The notes beneath the pieces were generated by a model that was not told the origin of the DNA, ran no database searches, and saw only the letters and a program-made list of their open reading frames with translations. From Blastomussa wellsi (lineage: Eukaryota > Cnidaria > Anthozoa > Scleractinia > Plerogyridae), in the NCBI GenBank assembly GCA_947652115.1, contig OX393569.1:15925008-15989007 (forward strand): 64,000 nucleotides of DNA, written 5' to 3'. The position numbers and the translations under genes were made by a program. This document shows, in pieces, positions 1-14,800 of this stretch. Each line of letters begins with the position of its first letter. Position 1 is the first letter of the stretch.

Positions 1-347
1 TTAAAGAGGTTATTACATAAAATTTCTGCACTTTTAATTTCCTCTTTAGAAACATTTCTAGAAATGTTTTCTCACAGCCTGAACTATTTATAAGCAAATT
101 TCTTGCAAACTTCAAACATCCATGAGAAATTTCCCAGCCTCACCTTTCCCTTACTTTAACAGCGTTCAGTGACTAAAGTTTTCATGAAAATGTGGATTGT
201 TATCGATTATTAGATTATTTATTAAGATAGTTCTCCCCTCATGATGCCTCCCTATAGAGTGGTAAAGTCATGATGTCACAAAAACTAAATTTATGAAATT
301 GTGGGATTTACTGAAATATTCTGAAAGTGCATGATGGAGAATACCTA

Positions 348-522
348 CTTACCAAAAATCAACATCTTATTTCAATTTGAGGGTGAGATATTGGCCCTTT
401 CCATACAAATCCTTGTAATTTTGTCTCTGTTCCAAATTACAAGGATTTGTGTGGAGTCTCTGAAGCATGAAATGGCCAATATCTTACCCCCAAATTGAAA
501 TAAGATACTGATTTTTGGCAAG
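348..522. repeat. foldback (MITE-like) element
   Basis: Inverted arms of about 70 bases: CCAAAAATCAACATCTTATT from 352 and its near complement ending at 518, both running through ATATTGGCC and ACAAATCCTTGTAATTT. About 167 bases in all, with no coding capacity. Confidence 0.85.
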
Positions 523-626
523 TGGACTCTTTTAATGTACTTTCTGAAGATCTTAATGAATCCCATAATTTCAAAAATTTAAATATTTGTGACATCACAC
601 TTAGGTCTGACTTTATGTACAGGGTT

Positions 627-706
627 GCATACCACTAGTGCCAGGGCTCAAACTCGGACCCTCCAATCCAGAGCCCAGCGCACTAACCATTTGGCCAAGC
701 ACCTTT
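627..706 (-). mobile_element. tRNA-derived SINE head, family 1
   Basis: On the minus strand it shows a pol III A-box-like segment (GGCCAAATGGTTAGTGCGCT) and a B-box-like segment (GTCCGAGTTTGAGCCC), matching other copies in this window. Confidence 0.7.
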
Positions 707-1681
707 CTAGCAAAATTTTATTTCCCCTCCAAACAAATGATCAAGACTGGCCTTTGTGCAGACCTCGATGGGGACAGAGTTCTGTCCCAATGACCAGTCT
801 ACAAATAACTTTAGTAGGATTGGCATATACCAAAGCCTGGAAATTATGTGAGAGTATCCTTAAATGCTTCGCTGTTCTGTTATTTTCTCTTGGGAAAACT
901 TATTTTGGCCCCAAGAAGCAAAATACAATCAAAATACCAACAAAATAAGCTAAACATGTTTTCTTTTTTACTTTTTTTTTTAGATAAAAGCTTTATCAAT
1001 CATGTGCAGGTTCTGAGCTTAGAATTTGAAATTTGATTATGCTGGAACTGATGAACTGTTCTTGAATAAACTGAAATCAGTTTTGGTCAGGTGTTCAGTT
1101 TAATATGCATTGGGTGCTTCATTTACAGGCTAGGGTTAACTGACGCATAACTGGTGTAAGTTTGCATGTTAGAGAGGTCCCAAATCTTAAGGATTTTGTG
1201 TCCGAACTAAAGAAACTTAAGTTGAGCCAAGACGAGTGTCGTTGTAATTCCTGCTATAATAAGATTCTACTTTAATTGATTGTATGGATTGTTTATTACT
1301 TAATTTTAATAGATTCTTACATTTTTCTTAATTTATATACTACTGTAGATACACATACGTTTTTGTAACGAGTCCTTCTTTAGGCGAATCAATGCCAGGT
1401 GTTTATAAATAAAGTTTTTTCAGTTGTTAGTAAATGTTTGCTTTTAAATTTGGGTAACCTTTACTCTTGCTGGGGTTATACTGGCAGTAAATTACCCTAC
1501 TGGTAAGGCCTAGGGAGAGTAGCAATTTGCTCATGTTGGTGTGACTTCATGCTGTACTTGTAACATTTTGTTTTAAGTAATGGCTCAGACGAGCATGAAC
1601 ATTTAAGCGTAAAAATCATAAGACAGTCGACGTAATAACGATTGTCAGTCAATGATTTATTATTTGATTAAACATTTTCAG

Positions 1682-1856
1682 TTATGTTATAATCTACAAG
1701 AAAGGATACCAAGACACAGAGAAACCTTACAGTTCTGTGACCACAAAAGTGAAGGGAACATCTTTGACAAACTTAACAAATGTTTTGAATGAAAGTTTTC
1801 CTCTATATGGTGGCATTCATGTCTGGGATTCTGCTGACTACATTGTCCCTCCAGAG
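1682..1856 (+). CDS. P2RX: P2X exon: post-TM1 linker and first ATP-site lysines
   Basis: The acceptor is CAG at 1679-1681 and the donor GTGATA at 1857. The exon takes one base from the previous codon, then reads [20 protein letters not shown] and VTTKVKG, ending IVPPE. The GYQDT and TTKVKG motifs are P2X hallmarks; the two lysines contact ATP phosphates in known family structures. Confidence 0.95.
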
Positions 1857-4800
1857 GTGATATCAAGAAATCTTTCTTCTGTTTTACTTCAAAACAAGAA
1901 TGATTAAAAAATGCATAATGTCCTGTCTGATTGTGATACCTTTGATTTATGTTAGTTTGGAGAAGTGGTGTATTGTCCTTTAGGTGCATGTAGATGTGGG
2001 AAGTGTAGTGGCCTAGTTAGTGTTGGGGCTCTGCATTGATTGGTCTAGCCAAGACACTATGTTACGTTTTTTAGGCAAGACACTTTTAATTACTCTCAGA
2101 ATGCCTCTCCACCCAGGTGTACATAATGATGGGTACCATCACTGATGGGGAGGGGGGGGGGGTGGGTGGTGGTTGCCCTGTGATAGACAAGTATCCTATC
2201 CAGAGGGGAGTAGAAAGCTAGTGAATTGGATAAAGGTAGTTTGAATGGATGTGGAAGATATAGTAGGTTAACAGCATGGGTGAGGAGTGGATGTGGGGAC
2301 CAATGGGTCGGAGGGAGGTTTTAGTGGGATGGGTGTGGACTAAATGGGACGAGTGTGGAACTGTGTGGTAAAGGAGTGGATGCCAGTGGGAAAGTTAGTT
2401 GGGTCAGGGTGAATGGTTATCTAGCACGGAAGGACGGATGGTCACCAGATCATTGCAAGCACATTTCTAGAATGAGGGAAGACTAACCTTTATATACAAA
2501 AGATTTTGTAATTTTAAAGAGGCTCATGTTGATGTGCACTTCTAATTACATATTTATTTATTTCCTTTCACAGGAAAATGGAGCGTTTTTTGTGATGACA
2601 AACATGATTATCACACCTGATCAAACCCAAGGTGTTTGTCCAGAAGACCCTAACCTCCATCATGTGAGCTGTACTAATGACAGTGACTGTCGATCCATGG
2701 AACCTGTCCAATATGGACATGGTAAGATGTTCCACAAATATGAAAAAATGTCTTTTTATTATGTGCTAAATTCAAACACAGTATTTACCAAGTACCATGA
2801 AAGTTCTACAAGTCCCTTACTAATTATTTTAAGCGTGGTGATTAATTAAAAGTAAAGTAATATTTTTCAATAAATGGCACAGGCTAGCCTGTGGAAATTC
2901 TGACTCCTCCACACTGGAATGAGACCTATGGCATTTAGATTGATAGTATTGCTCAGTGGTACATGTAGGGCTTTGATGTCCTATACACATGTTATTTTGA
3001 GATAAAATTAGCAATTAAGAAATTTAACATAAACATTACTTAGTAATGGAGTGAGCACTATTTTTTTATTTCTTGTTAGGTTTCAAGACAGGAAAATGCG
3101 TCAATGTTTCAGCCGCACAGCGTGACCCTCGTAAAAAACTGGAAAAAGTTTGTCAGGTTTATGCCTGGTGTCCTGTGGAAGTTGACAAAATACCCATGCC
3201 AAACTTTAACCTCAGGTGAGCTAGCTTTAATATTGCTTCTATTTCCACTAGTACTATTAGTCATTCCCAAAGTTTAAACTTTATTTTTACAAACTGTCTA
3301 TTGTAATTTTTCTTTCAAGTGTGTTTTGCTAGCAGAACTGAGCATTCATTTCAATCTCCAGACATGAAGGGGTGGAAGCTGAGAGTGTTTAGATCATAGC
3401 TAGCTACATTTATTTCACAGTTTCAAGATACTGCTTCAAGGCATGACTTTATTAATTTTAACTGTATTTGTTTACATGTAAATCCATGCAAGATGTTCAA
3501 CTTTTGTTCATACCTGTATAACAAAGTGAGGGTAAAGAGCTTGAAGTAGAAAGGCAGAGTTAGTTAGTATTGGATCACACGGCAATGAATTATGCAAACA
3601 TGCAAACATGGACAGACATTTTTTTTCAGCTTGCTGGTTTGCTCTAGGGTTCCTGCCATCTTCATTACATTTTACCTCTTGGTCAGTAATTCATACTTTG
3701 AAGTTTCTACCTGTAAATTTGTATGAGTTTGTCTAAGAAGCTGTCAATATTTTTTCTTGCAGGGAAGGAGTTCCACTTTTGGAAACTGAAGACTTTACAG
3801 TGTTGATAAAGAACACTGTTCAGTTTCCAAAGTTTAAAGAGTCTGGGTGTGTATGCAAAGTGGCATGGGGCATTGTATAACCTTTTATGCCTTGTCGGAG
3901 TCCTTAAATACTATCTTTGAAAATGCACAATCCACATTTTTATTAACAAAATGATTACATTTGAGTCATTTTTTACTCTAACAAATCTCATTTGAATGGC
4001 CAGAAAAACAGCTTTGACAACTTTTGCACAAAATGAAAAATTAAAAGACAAATATGTTCTATAGACTTAACGACTTACATTAATTTTCTAAAATAAAAGA
4101 TAGGGGTCATCACGCATTTTTAAAAGTTATACATGTCAAGTCATTTTCCGGTTCTGTGCAGTCCCTTTTGGGGTCTGTTACATTTTCCTGTCCTGTCCCC
4201 AGTGAGTTAAATATTTGCGTCTCACACAATTTCACATGTGCACAACGGCATACATAGTTAGCAGTCTGCATTTGAGGAGTAAGCTTAACTAGTGATTTGT
4301 TTTTAACTGTTAAATTAATGTGAGTGACCATTGTTATTGGTTAGTAGTTAGTGGCTACTGATATTTTGCTCTTCTGTTGTTCCTGGTTGCGTTACGTCCA
4401 AAAACTGGATTTCATCTCAACAGAATTTTTTCTTGCATTTTATAGTCGTGCACTGGGTCACGTGTAGTTGAATTCATCATTTTGAGCTAGCAAATTGTAG
4501 AGTATCTACTAAAAATAATTAGATAGTATACTGACCATTGAGTGATAATCACTATACATTGTGAACAAGAAAGAGATCAGGAACACATTGTGTTACTTCA
4601 CCAGTGACCCACTTACAAATTAATAACTGTTGTTAATCTTTGCAATGCTTTTTGCAGGCGAAACATTCCTTCTGATCATAATCTCAAGAATTGTGTTTAT
4701 GATCCAGAAAAGGATCCTCTCTGCCCCATTATCAAACTGGGAACCATTGTAAAGCAAGCAGGAGAAGACTACAAAAATCTGGCTTATAAGGTACTGTAAC

Positions 4801-5820
4801 TGCTTAAAAATTACAATCCTGGCCAGTAGTCTTGGGATATTTTTTGTTACCTTTTTGATTACAAGTGGTCTTTGTCTTTCTACCACTCTGCCCTCTTCCC
4901 CCCCCCCCCCCCCCATCCCCCAATTTGCAAATGGTTTCACCACCCCTCCACCATTCAACCCCAGCACCATATTGACATTGATCCATTCAGGTTAAGCCCA
5001 CTATTCCAACATTGTCTTTAGGCGTGGGGGTCTCAGAAAATAGGGTAATCAATTCAGACTTTAAAAGAATTTGTGATTAGTCAGCATTTTATCAAGTGTT
5101 TGCAGGATGGTACATTTATCGTTCAGGGTTACACAGCTGTAGGCCTCAATATATACAGAGGACATAAGAAGTTCAGTTGTCTAAAGTATGTAGCTATAAT
5201 GCTCACTAGCTCTTTGCATGCATTGCAGTCCTAGGTATGTAGCTATAATGCTCACTAGCTCTTTGCATGCATTGCAGTCCTAGGGTTACTTCTTAGAATA
5301 AAACATGCCCATGCCTGTGCTCTAAGGGCAACCAGGTGCCTCAGGTGATTAACTTTTGCCTTTTGACAACCAGATAAACAACCTTTTTTCTTAAAAGCTT
5401 TTGTGTTGGACACCCTGGATCTCTTTGTTTGGAACCTTCAGGCTCCTTGTAATTTTTCTTAGAGCACAGCCTTGTTTTTATGAACAATAGATAGCATAGT
5501 TCACAGCAATGCCCCTAACCAGAAGAAACAGTTTAGAGGTAGTGTTAAAAAAATGGGTAAATGAAATCAGAGATTACCAAGATGTAGTGCCTTATAGCAG
5601 GCCTGTGCTACAAGGTGATATTATTCTTTATTAAAAACTAGCTATGGTATATTGCATTTCCTGAGTGTTGATTGGTTTAGGGGCAATGTTATATGAGCTT
5701 ATATAATATTGACCTACAAATAGGGTACGTGTACACGTAAAAGAATGCATTTTTCACAATTTTTGTACAATATTTTTTGCCACTCAAGCTTGTTGGGTAC
5801 GAGATGGTTATGCCATCTCG

Positions 5821-5852
<32 letters not shown>

Positions 5853-8800
5853 ACATCGGCATTGGTTATACTGTACAGTGGAACCCCGCCTTACGGTCAA
5901 TCCGTTAATACAGTCACCTCGTTATTATGGTCCATTTTCAGGTCCTGTCAAAATGCCCATACATTTTCTTATAAGAAAACCCTGTTAATGTAGCCACCTC
6001 ATTAATATCCCAACGTCCACATTCTGAAATCCCAACCTCTAACCCTTTATAATTTTACCCCGTTATTAAATACGGCCACTCCAACCAAATTCGCATTCAT
6101 AATTGTCCAAACCAAGCAAATACAGAACTTGAGAAACAATATTTAACATAGTGTAACATGATCTTAAATCAAATTGGTCAAGGCCTTTCAATGTTTTGGA
6201 GAAGGATAAAATGTACAGCTAAGTCTGTTCTTGTTTCGATTTTAGAATCTTGTTATGCAGGGTTGTCAATAAGATTTGAAGTAGGTGGAGATATTTTGAA
6301 AGTAGGCGGCACTGGGGGCCGTAGGCCCCTGGACAGGCGAGAGGTCTGGGGGCTGCCAAGGCCCCCAGCGGGGCACAGGGGCAGAGCCCCTTTGGGGGTC
6401 AAGGGGGCAAAGACTCCCGGAAGCAAAATGAATTTGACGTTTTGACTTCCTAAAAATTGCCTTTCCTCACTCAGAGAAATTCTAACAAGTCTTACTTCCT
6501 GAAGAGAACAGTACTATTAATGACTAATCAGTTATTTAATATATTTATTCTCAAGGAGCTTTGACTTTAACCTTCAAGTCCCAGTCTATCTTTTTTATTT
6601 CTAATCAAAACTAATCTGCCATTGATTTTAAAAATTATTTCCCTCTGAGATAAAAATATTTGTGTCGTGTAAAAACACAGAAGTATTGCAGGACAAAACC
6701 TGGCTTCACTTTTGTATAACGAAAAGTTCAATGAAATTCACAGAACTTACCTTCATCTCTTCATCTAAAAAAGTGCTCTAAAGAAGACTGCCGTTTAGCC
6801 ATTTCTTTCAGATTTACTCAAGTACAGTTTCTAAAATCGCGTGTTAATTGTGAAAGGCTTGAATACCCAGACGGAAATATTTTTTTTACTTTGGTTGCGA
6901 CATGTCGCGTCGCGATCAAAACTGATAAAAATAAGATAAAATAAACATGGCCGCAAAAAACTACTGTAGTACCAAACTGCATGTCGATGGTAGCATTAAA
7001 AATAAATTTGAAATAAACTAGGAACGACGGACATTTTTTTATAGTTTTCTTTTTGTTTTATATTTGGAAATAAATGGACATCACTTTGAACTCGTGAAGA
7101 GTAAAACTTTACAGGTAATTTCCGTCTTTCAAATGGGTTCGTGTAGCGACGAAATCCGATAAGTTCAATTGCAAACTCTAGAATAACAAACTCCATAAAG
7201 GCAGACTCGCGTAAATTTAGTAAACAAACCTGATCTGCTCATTTGCAAATCATGCAGCCCATGTACACGAGAATGAATCGAGCAAAAACCTCTGTTGTAA
7301 ATCGCGCATTGCAAAATACATTGAAATTATGAATGAAACAAAAGGGTACTTTTAACCTTTTATGTTTTTTTATTTTTTTTAAGTGTTTTTGTGATGACCG
7401 CTTTTTTCCTACTTATCTCCGCCAATTTGTAGCTGGCGAAAACGTTTAAGTAGCCGGCAATATCGCCAGTCACCGGCGCTTATTGACAACCCTGGTTATG
7501 CTCATCAACAACAACAACAACAAGGTTTATTTGAACTGCATTAATTAACAATAAATGATTAAACAATAAATAAATTAAAAATACATACAGCTGCTGGACA
7601 CCCAAAATAACTAAAAAGCTAAACTAGTTGGGTGACCACCATTTATTACTTTATAATAAATAGAAGGTCAGAAAAGAGGCACTTTACATTTACATTTACA
7701 CAATTAATTAATGAAATAAATTACAGTACAAATAATTCATAGACATATATATACAATAAGAAAGTAAATAATAACAGTAAGAAGAAAAAAAAGAAAAAAA
7801 AATGACAGAAATACCAGAATATAACAATTAGTAAAAAAAACTTAGTAGAAATTAATGAAATGCAGGGATAATTCTCTTTTAAACGAATAGGAAGTTAGAA
7901 TCTTAAGTCTCTCATCTATTTCGTTCCATAATATCAAAGGTTAATAATATAAAATCAAAGGTTAATATTGCATGCATGGAGTGAAGTTTCTGTTTTCTGG
8001 ATGTTTTTTTATAATTAGAAGTGCAAAATAATGTATCTGTCAGGTCCAGTGATGAAATTTGACCCTACCCCATTAATGCGGCCACCCCATTAATATGGCC
8101 AAATTTTTTGTGGTTCATTAATTGTTGACCATATTAACTGGTTCATATAGTTAATCCTTGTTTACTTGTGTAATTTCTTAATGTCTTTTTCTTTGCAGGG
8201 TGGTGTTATGGCTGTTATTATTAACTGGGATTGCGATTTTGATTCTTTAAGTTATTCTTGTCAGCCCAAGTATTCCTTTAGAAGGTACACTCAGTGATAA
8301 GTTAGAATTCTTTGCTGGTTGTAACACAATTGTTTTAATTGGTAGTCAAATGAAATCACAGTCAACTGGCAATCAATAAAGATTTTAATTAATTTGTGAT
8401 CTGGTCTGTCATCTGATCCTTATGGAACGTTGATGACAGAATTAAGTGGAAGATGAATTGTATATCAAGTGCATATGGCCGACTTTGTAATTGAGCTTAA
8501 CTCATCACCAGTACCTGTGGATGATTGTGTGGAAAGATTCCTGGAAGTCACTGTGTGAGCTGTCAGCAAGCACAGGAGGTAACCATGACAACCCTGTGTG
8601 CAGCACCCACCAGGCACCATCACACCAGGAGAAAATTAATAATCACCAATATTTTCCCAGAGGTACAGGTGGGACAGGAGTAAAGAACATTTGCATAACT
8701 ATACGCAAAAAAGAAATGGCTTGACCTGAACAGGAGAGCTGTAAATTTATTGACAGAGGCCGTAAAATTAATTACATCTAGCCCCATTTAATGTACAGTA

Positions 8801-11800
8801 TTGCATTTCGTAGTTTCATTCAGTTCCTCTTTGTTTACAGACTAGATGATTCTGAATCTCCTATTGCACCAGGATATAACTTCAGGTAACTTTCGGTGGG
8901 ATGCTAGTCAAGTATTCGGGTATCTGTTTAGAACTATACATTAGAGTGGTCTTTAGTGAGGAACAGTATCAAAACAGTTAGTTTGCTAGACTTCAGATCA
9001 AGTGTGCTGGCTTTCCAAGTGTTGGAAACTTGAAATGAGGGACACGTCTATATATACGCTGTGCAAGTCACACATTGTTATTTTTGGTTTTGTCCGTATT
9101 AGTAAGGGAATGTGTTCCACACATCCCACACTGGTTGCACTTACATGCAACTTGTTCGTTAATCTGAAACCTAGTCCTTTTCTACAAGATATGTTTATCA
9201 CTGGCTTAGTGATCATTCCTAAACATGTTTTTTGTTGTTTAATTAGATATGCCAGGTATTATGAGAAGAATGGAACTCTGCACAGAACCTTGTTCAAAGC
9301 CTATGGTATTCGCTTCCTGGTGTTAGTTTATGGTCAGGTATGTCAACAAGATGCCCTGAGACTACTCAAAAATATTCATATAGGGAACCATAGATCCATA
9401 GAACCATACATACAGTATGGAGACTGCATCTATTTGTCCAGAGTTTTCACTGTATAATTAGATAAATCATTCATCCAGTGGGTCTATTCAAGATATTTGA
9501 AAGGGCTTTTTAACAGTTTCCCATACCCTTTCCTACAGTATACTCCGACTCATCTAATCCCTACCCTTTTTCATTCCTTCAGTCTGAAAAAGCCACCACT
9601 TTTGGGAGGAGCTTTCCCTTCCACTATATTGGAGTACCCCTTCCCCCTCTCTGGCCAAGGCGGTTACATTATTTGCAAAAATATTTTGGACAATAATTTT
9701 AATTTTGGACAAAAAGGTGTCTGAAAAAAAAAATAATTGAAACCATCCGGAATGTTTAAGTGTCCAAAATCTTAAGCATCTGAAATATTGTCATTACAGT
9801 ATAAAACATTTAAGTATGTATATTTTCGTGGTCTACCTTCACATGTATAGAAGGCCAATACACATGATAGAGCTATCACTGGAAACATTTTATTTATGAA
9901 AAGCGTAATGTTCCAGATATATTCCATTCTGCGGAACTATCATTTTCGTAGATGTGTTTTCAGTTTAATTTGTGTTTTATAGGCCCAACTTTACTTTAGA
10001 TAGATCTGTTTCAACAGTGTCAGAAATTTTTGTCTTGAATTTGTTTGACACAACTCAGATAAAAAAAGTCCAAAAATGAAATGTGCAAAATAAAACATCC
10101 AAAATTTTTAAGTCCAAATTATTTTGCAAGTAATGTAGCAGGTGTTGGTAACACATATCTAGTACAGACTGTTTATAGAAATTTGGAGTAACGTAAGAGT
10201 GTGCAGTAGTGCAATGGACTGGCAGTTTGAGTGGTCTCGGATGAACGCTGACTGGATCATTGCATTGTGTTCTTTATATTTAGTAAGAAAGGCACTTGAC
10301 TGATCTCTCATTGCTTTCTCAAGTCAGGAGTATCAGGAGTGTCCTTTCTTTAATAGTTACAGACAGCGGACTTGATCCCAGAGAGTTTGAATTGCCCTTT
10401 TAATTATCCCATTGCTAAATAAGATATATATTGCAGCCTTACAAGTTCGCTTCAAAATCAAGCTCATTATAAGTCATGCTTACCCCAAGTGAAATGAACT
10501 TGAGGCTATTCTTCAATAAAAACCGAGTTCTTGTGCAATGGCAGGTTTGAGAACACCTTTAAAAGTTATTCATTTGTGGTACAATGAACATTGTTTGTGT
10601 TTCTTATTTTTGTAGGGTGGTAAATTCAGCATTGTCCCATTACTCGTCAATTTAGGTTCTGGTCTTGCTCTTCTGGGAATTGTAAGTTGGCATGACCATG
10701 TATTGCATTCTTTTGAACAACTGTTATGTAATCTCATGTTTCACCAAATTCTCCAAACTTATGGTATTGGAATCGACTGACCTTGGAAAATTTGACATGG
10801 GAGGTGATTGATTTATTGTCTGGAAGATGAAAATTCACAGTTACTGACACACACTTGTCATGATTGAATGAAAAGCAATCCTTTATCCTGTCACATGCTA
10901 AGTTTTTTGAACCGCTATTAAAGAGCTGTGTATTTCAAACTGAATGGAGCCTAAAATGATAATATGACAATGTAAAGCCTTTTACCAAATGCTCCCTTAT
11001 TTTAACAATTAAAACTACATGTATTATCACCCGATGCCATGAATAAGTAATGACAACTAATGAACATTATTATACACTGACATCTCAATCCCTATTCTCT
11101 GAGCTACAGATAATGAACAATTATCCTACAAAATTGTGCGGAACATTGCCTTATACTTAGCCGACAAGGCCATATATTCAGACGATATTCCGCAAGATTG
11201 AGCTGGATAATTGTTTTATCATTAAACAAATTGTCAACAAAGAGCATTTTACAGCTAGAAAAGTTTCCATTATGCGGCGCTTTCACAAGACTTCTACTGA
11301 ATTATCTTTACTTTTAAGTTACTTTTTCTCTGTGGTATACCACTGAAAATCTGTCAGCTGCAGTTGATGGATATTGAGAGCATAATGACCATATTTGGAC
11401 AGTGTTATAATTTGTTGAATAATAATTCTGGATATCTTGGTACGTGAAGAGTGCAAGAAGAACCTAAAGAAAGACAGAACTAGCACTTTACTGAGATATG
11501 GCTTTAATTGGTATTGCTTAATAACATTTCATTTTGAGAAACCGGTGTAAAAAACAATTATTATAACAATTATTATATATTATCATGGTCTCCGCAAGTG
11601 TTATCACCCCTAGCCTTTGGCTTTGGCTGATAACACTTACCTCGCCCTTGATCATTCTGAATATCACAGAAAAACCTCATCCAATAATTGTTTATTACAG
11701 CAGTCTTCAAGAGAGTACTGCAAAACCAAAACCAAACTGATCACTCTGACCAATCACGAAGGACACAGAAAATCCAGCAAACCAATCAAAACTTGAAGCA

Positions 11801-14800
11801 AGTACCTGTATGTAGCTGGTGCGAAGCGCGGGAAAACGTGCACAAGTGCGTCATCATTGGTTTTGGTTTATCTCTGATTTGATAAGAAAGTGGCACAAGG
11901 TTTTTAAACAAATCAGTTGGCATATTAATAAAAATGCTAAACCAAAGCAAACATGAATTACTTTTGGTACTCAAGTGAAAACTGCTCTAAAAGATATTAC
12001 AGAAGTACAAATTTGAGAAAGGCCATTTTCTTCCCAATATTGCTCCGGAGTTTATTACATATCTCCTTTCATTTAAATTGTCACTCTTGTAGTGTCGTAT
12101 GGCAGTTATATTGTGTGACAAGTGTATCTTTCTTCTTCTCTTGTAGGCAACAGTGTTGTGTGATGTGGTTGTGTTGTATGTGGTTAAACGGAAATCATAT
12201 TACAGAAAGCAAAAATACCAATATGTGAATGACCCAGATGAAGAGGTACATACAACGAATTGATATTTGTGATTGATTTAATTATCATAGAACAAATGGA
12301 TAATAAGCTGAAGAAAAAGCGATCTGCAATATTACAGCTTGTCCCATTAGTGGGGGGACTACCCTACTTGACCTATACAGGAACATGCCGCTGGATTGGG
12401 TATGTTTTTTGGCCTGTCTCCCCTAATCAGGGTGTATAATTTCAAACAAGTCTGTTATAATCAGGGTTAGTTGTCCAGTATTTAGCAAAAGAGCTTGTTT
12501 ACATCACTTAGCTTGCAATTGTTGCAGCCCCTAACAAAAGGTAGTTTTGTCTGCCCGAAATATTGGGCAATAAATTCACCCTTTTAAGCAATCAGACTCA
12601 CATTTATAGTTTTACATTTTAACCATGCTGAGCTGGATTATATTGCAGAATGGGCCTTTGTTGTTCTCAGAGGGTCAGAGTTGACAAAGAAGAAAATAAA
12701 TCAAAACAGATTATTGCAAGAAGAAGCTTTAAGAATCAAAGTTTATGTCTTGCGTCAGTGGACGTTCCTAACCATTGTTGTTAAAGTAAGAGACCTTTTA
12801 CATGCTGTGTGGGGATTGCATACCTGCCAACTCTCCAGGTTTTCCCGGGAGTCTCCAAGTTTTTCATCAAATCTCCCGCCTCCCCGTTGGATTTAGTGTT
12901 GTTATTTGAGCTGTTCTCGATCGCAAATGTAAAGATTTCAAGGCGTCTCCAGATTTTTTTACTAGACATCTCCAGATTTTTGTACTCTGGAGGTTGGCAG
13001 GTATGGGATTGGGTACTGGAGTATACGTCCACCATCTTGATGGAACTAACCCCAAGCAAACTGGGGTGGAACTAACCAGAACTAACAGACAACCATATGT
13101 TAATGTTCTGCTGTTCTGGCCATTGCCACATTATATAAAATATCATGAAATGTTTTATCTGGTATCGGTCATTGTTACGTAAGGTCTTCCAATGTCATTA
13201 TCTCTTGGCTTTAGCCTATGCAGTGTTGAGTTCTGTGAAGGAGAGTGATCTTCTCTGGAATGACACGTTCCCTGACAGAGGTGCAAAGTATTCCTCCAGT
13301 GCACAATCCTCGCATGGCATATAAAAATTCTGTTGCCTATTTATGAACAAGAGTTTAAAAAGAATCCAGGGAATGTTTTGTTAGAAGTTTTGTTAGAAGG
13401 AAAATAATATTTTGGGTGCAGTAATGTATGAAGCATTTGTTTTTGATGAAAATATTTTCACCTAAAGAAACTCACTTGATTAAACATCTGTGTATCTTAG
13501 TTCAAACAATCAACTCTCCTAACTGTCTGCCATACATTTCCTTTAGTGTCAGTTGTGAGATTTTGGTTGTACATCAAGGCAATATTCAGGGTATGATGAT
13601 TTTCTTTATTCTCATCACCTGCCTGTTTGATAATGTATTGATATTGTTAGGAGAAACTAGTTTTTGGTCCTTTTTCGGACATTCAAGGCTTAGTATGAAA
13701 TTCTACTGGAGATAGCAACATATTACTTCTATTAATTTTTTTTTTTTTTAAAAAAGTACTTTATAGAATATTTTAATCAATAGCTAGTTTTAATTCTCGA
13801 TTTCCTTAGAGCCAAGGAAGTAAATTAATAAATTAACGTAAGAATTAGACATTTTTAATAGCGCATTCTGGACACCAGTTAATTTGGTTGTCAGTTTTCT
13901 CATTTAGAGTATTTTTAAATAAAAAAGGTTGAGTAAACTGTGTTTATTCTTTGACTGCTGTACTTTTACCAGCATCCGCATGCAAATCGTACCAGCTGGA
14001 TTAGTTAAATAATGTTGAAAATGAATTCAAAGGAGCTACGTCGCGACATTTTGAATTATTTCTTCGACAACCTAAATTGCCCTTAAAAGTTAGAAAACCT
14101 AAAAATAATGATTTGCAAAGAAATAAAAACACCAAGGGAGTGATACTAAAGCAAAAAGGAACAAGGATGGAGAAGATTGAAACGGATTGGAAATGACGAT
14201 TTTGAAATGACGTAGCTCCTTTAAAACCAGAAGACATGTGTCTTCTATGGTGTAAGATTTGAGGGTGGCGGTTAGAGAGAGAATGTGGGCTTCCAAGCTG
14301 GTACCAACCAAGAGAAAAGGAAATATTTTTCAAAACTATACATTTTCGTAATAGAAAAAGTGCAAAGATGCCAGGAAAAGGACGGTAACTTGTGAAAAGA
14401 CTGGAAGCTAGATTTTCAAATCCGCGTCCCGTTCGACCCGACTACTCTGTGTGATTAGTGAAGAATTTTTGGCCTAGCATGTTTCAATCGGGACCGTACA
14501 AAATACGATTTATCTCATTGTGAGCACAGTATAGACCCATTTAAACGGCTGCAAATTTTTTTTTCTTGTTTTTGAGTAGATAAATCAAAGGAATTTTTAC
14601 TTTCAAACGAGGGTAAAGGGGTAATTTAATGCACACAAAATAATTCTCACACTTGCCATGTGCAACTTCTTCATTGTTGATTGGTTAGTTAAAGGAGTTA
14701 CGTCACGATATTTTGAGTCATTTTTTTGCCACGAACCAAATTACTCTTTAAATATAGGAAACCTCAAAATAATAGTATACTAATGAAGAAAAACATCAAA

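Larger units (their letters stand above)
1..1681. other. P2X upstream intron or 5' flank
   Basis: No coding exon recognised. It holds a foldback element (348-522), a reverse-oriented tRNA-derived SINE fragment (about 627-706) and otherwise AT-rich sequence. The P2X exon with the first membrane helix was searched for here and not found. Confidence 0.6.

Noticed and set aside
589..948. 119-codon plus-strand frame near the left edge
   Set aside because: Starts in a SINE fragment read antisense; not the missing P2X first exon (no membrane helix).
6158..6445. 95-codon plus-strand frame
   Set aside because: Falls in the end of the hAT-like element and its GC-rich block; no similarity.
9002..9457. 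151-codon plus-strand frame
   Set aside because: Only 9247-9337 is coding (P2X exon); the rest is intron read-through.
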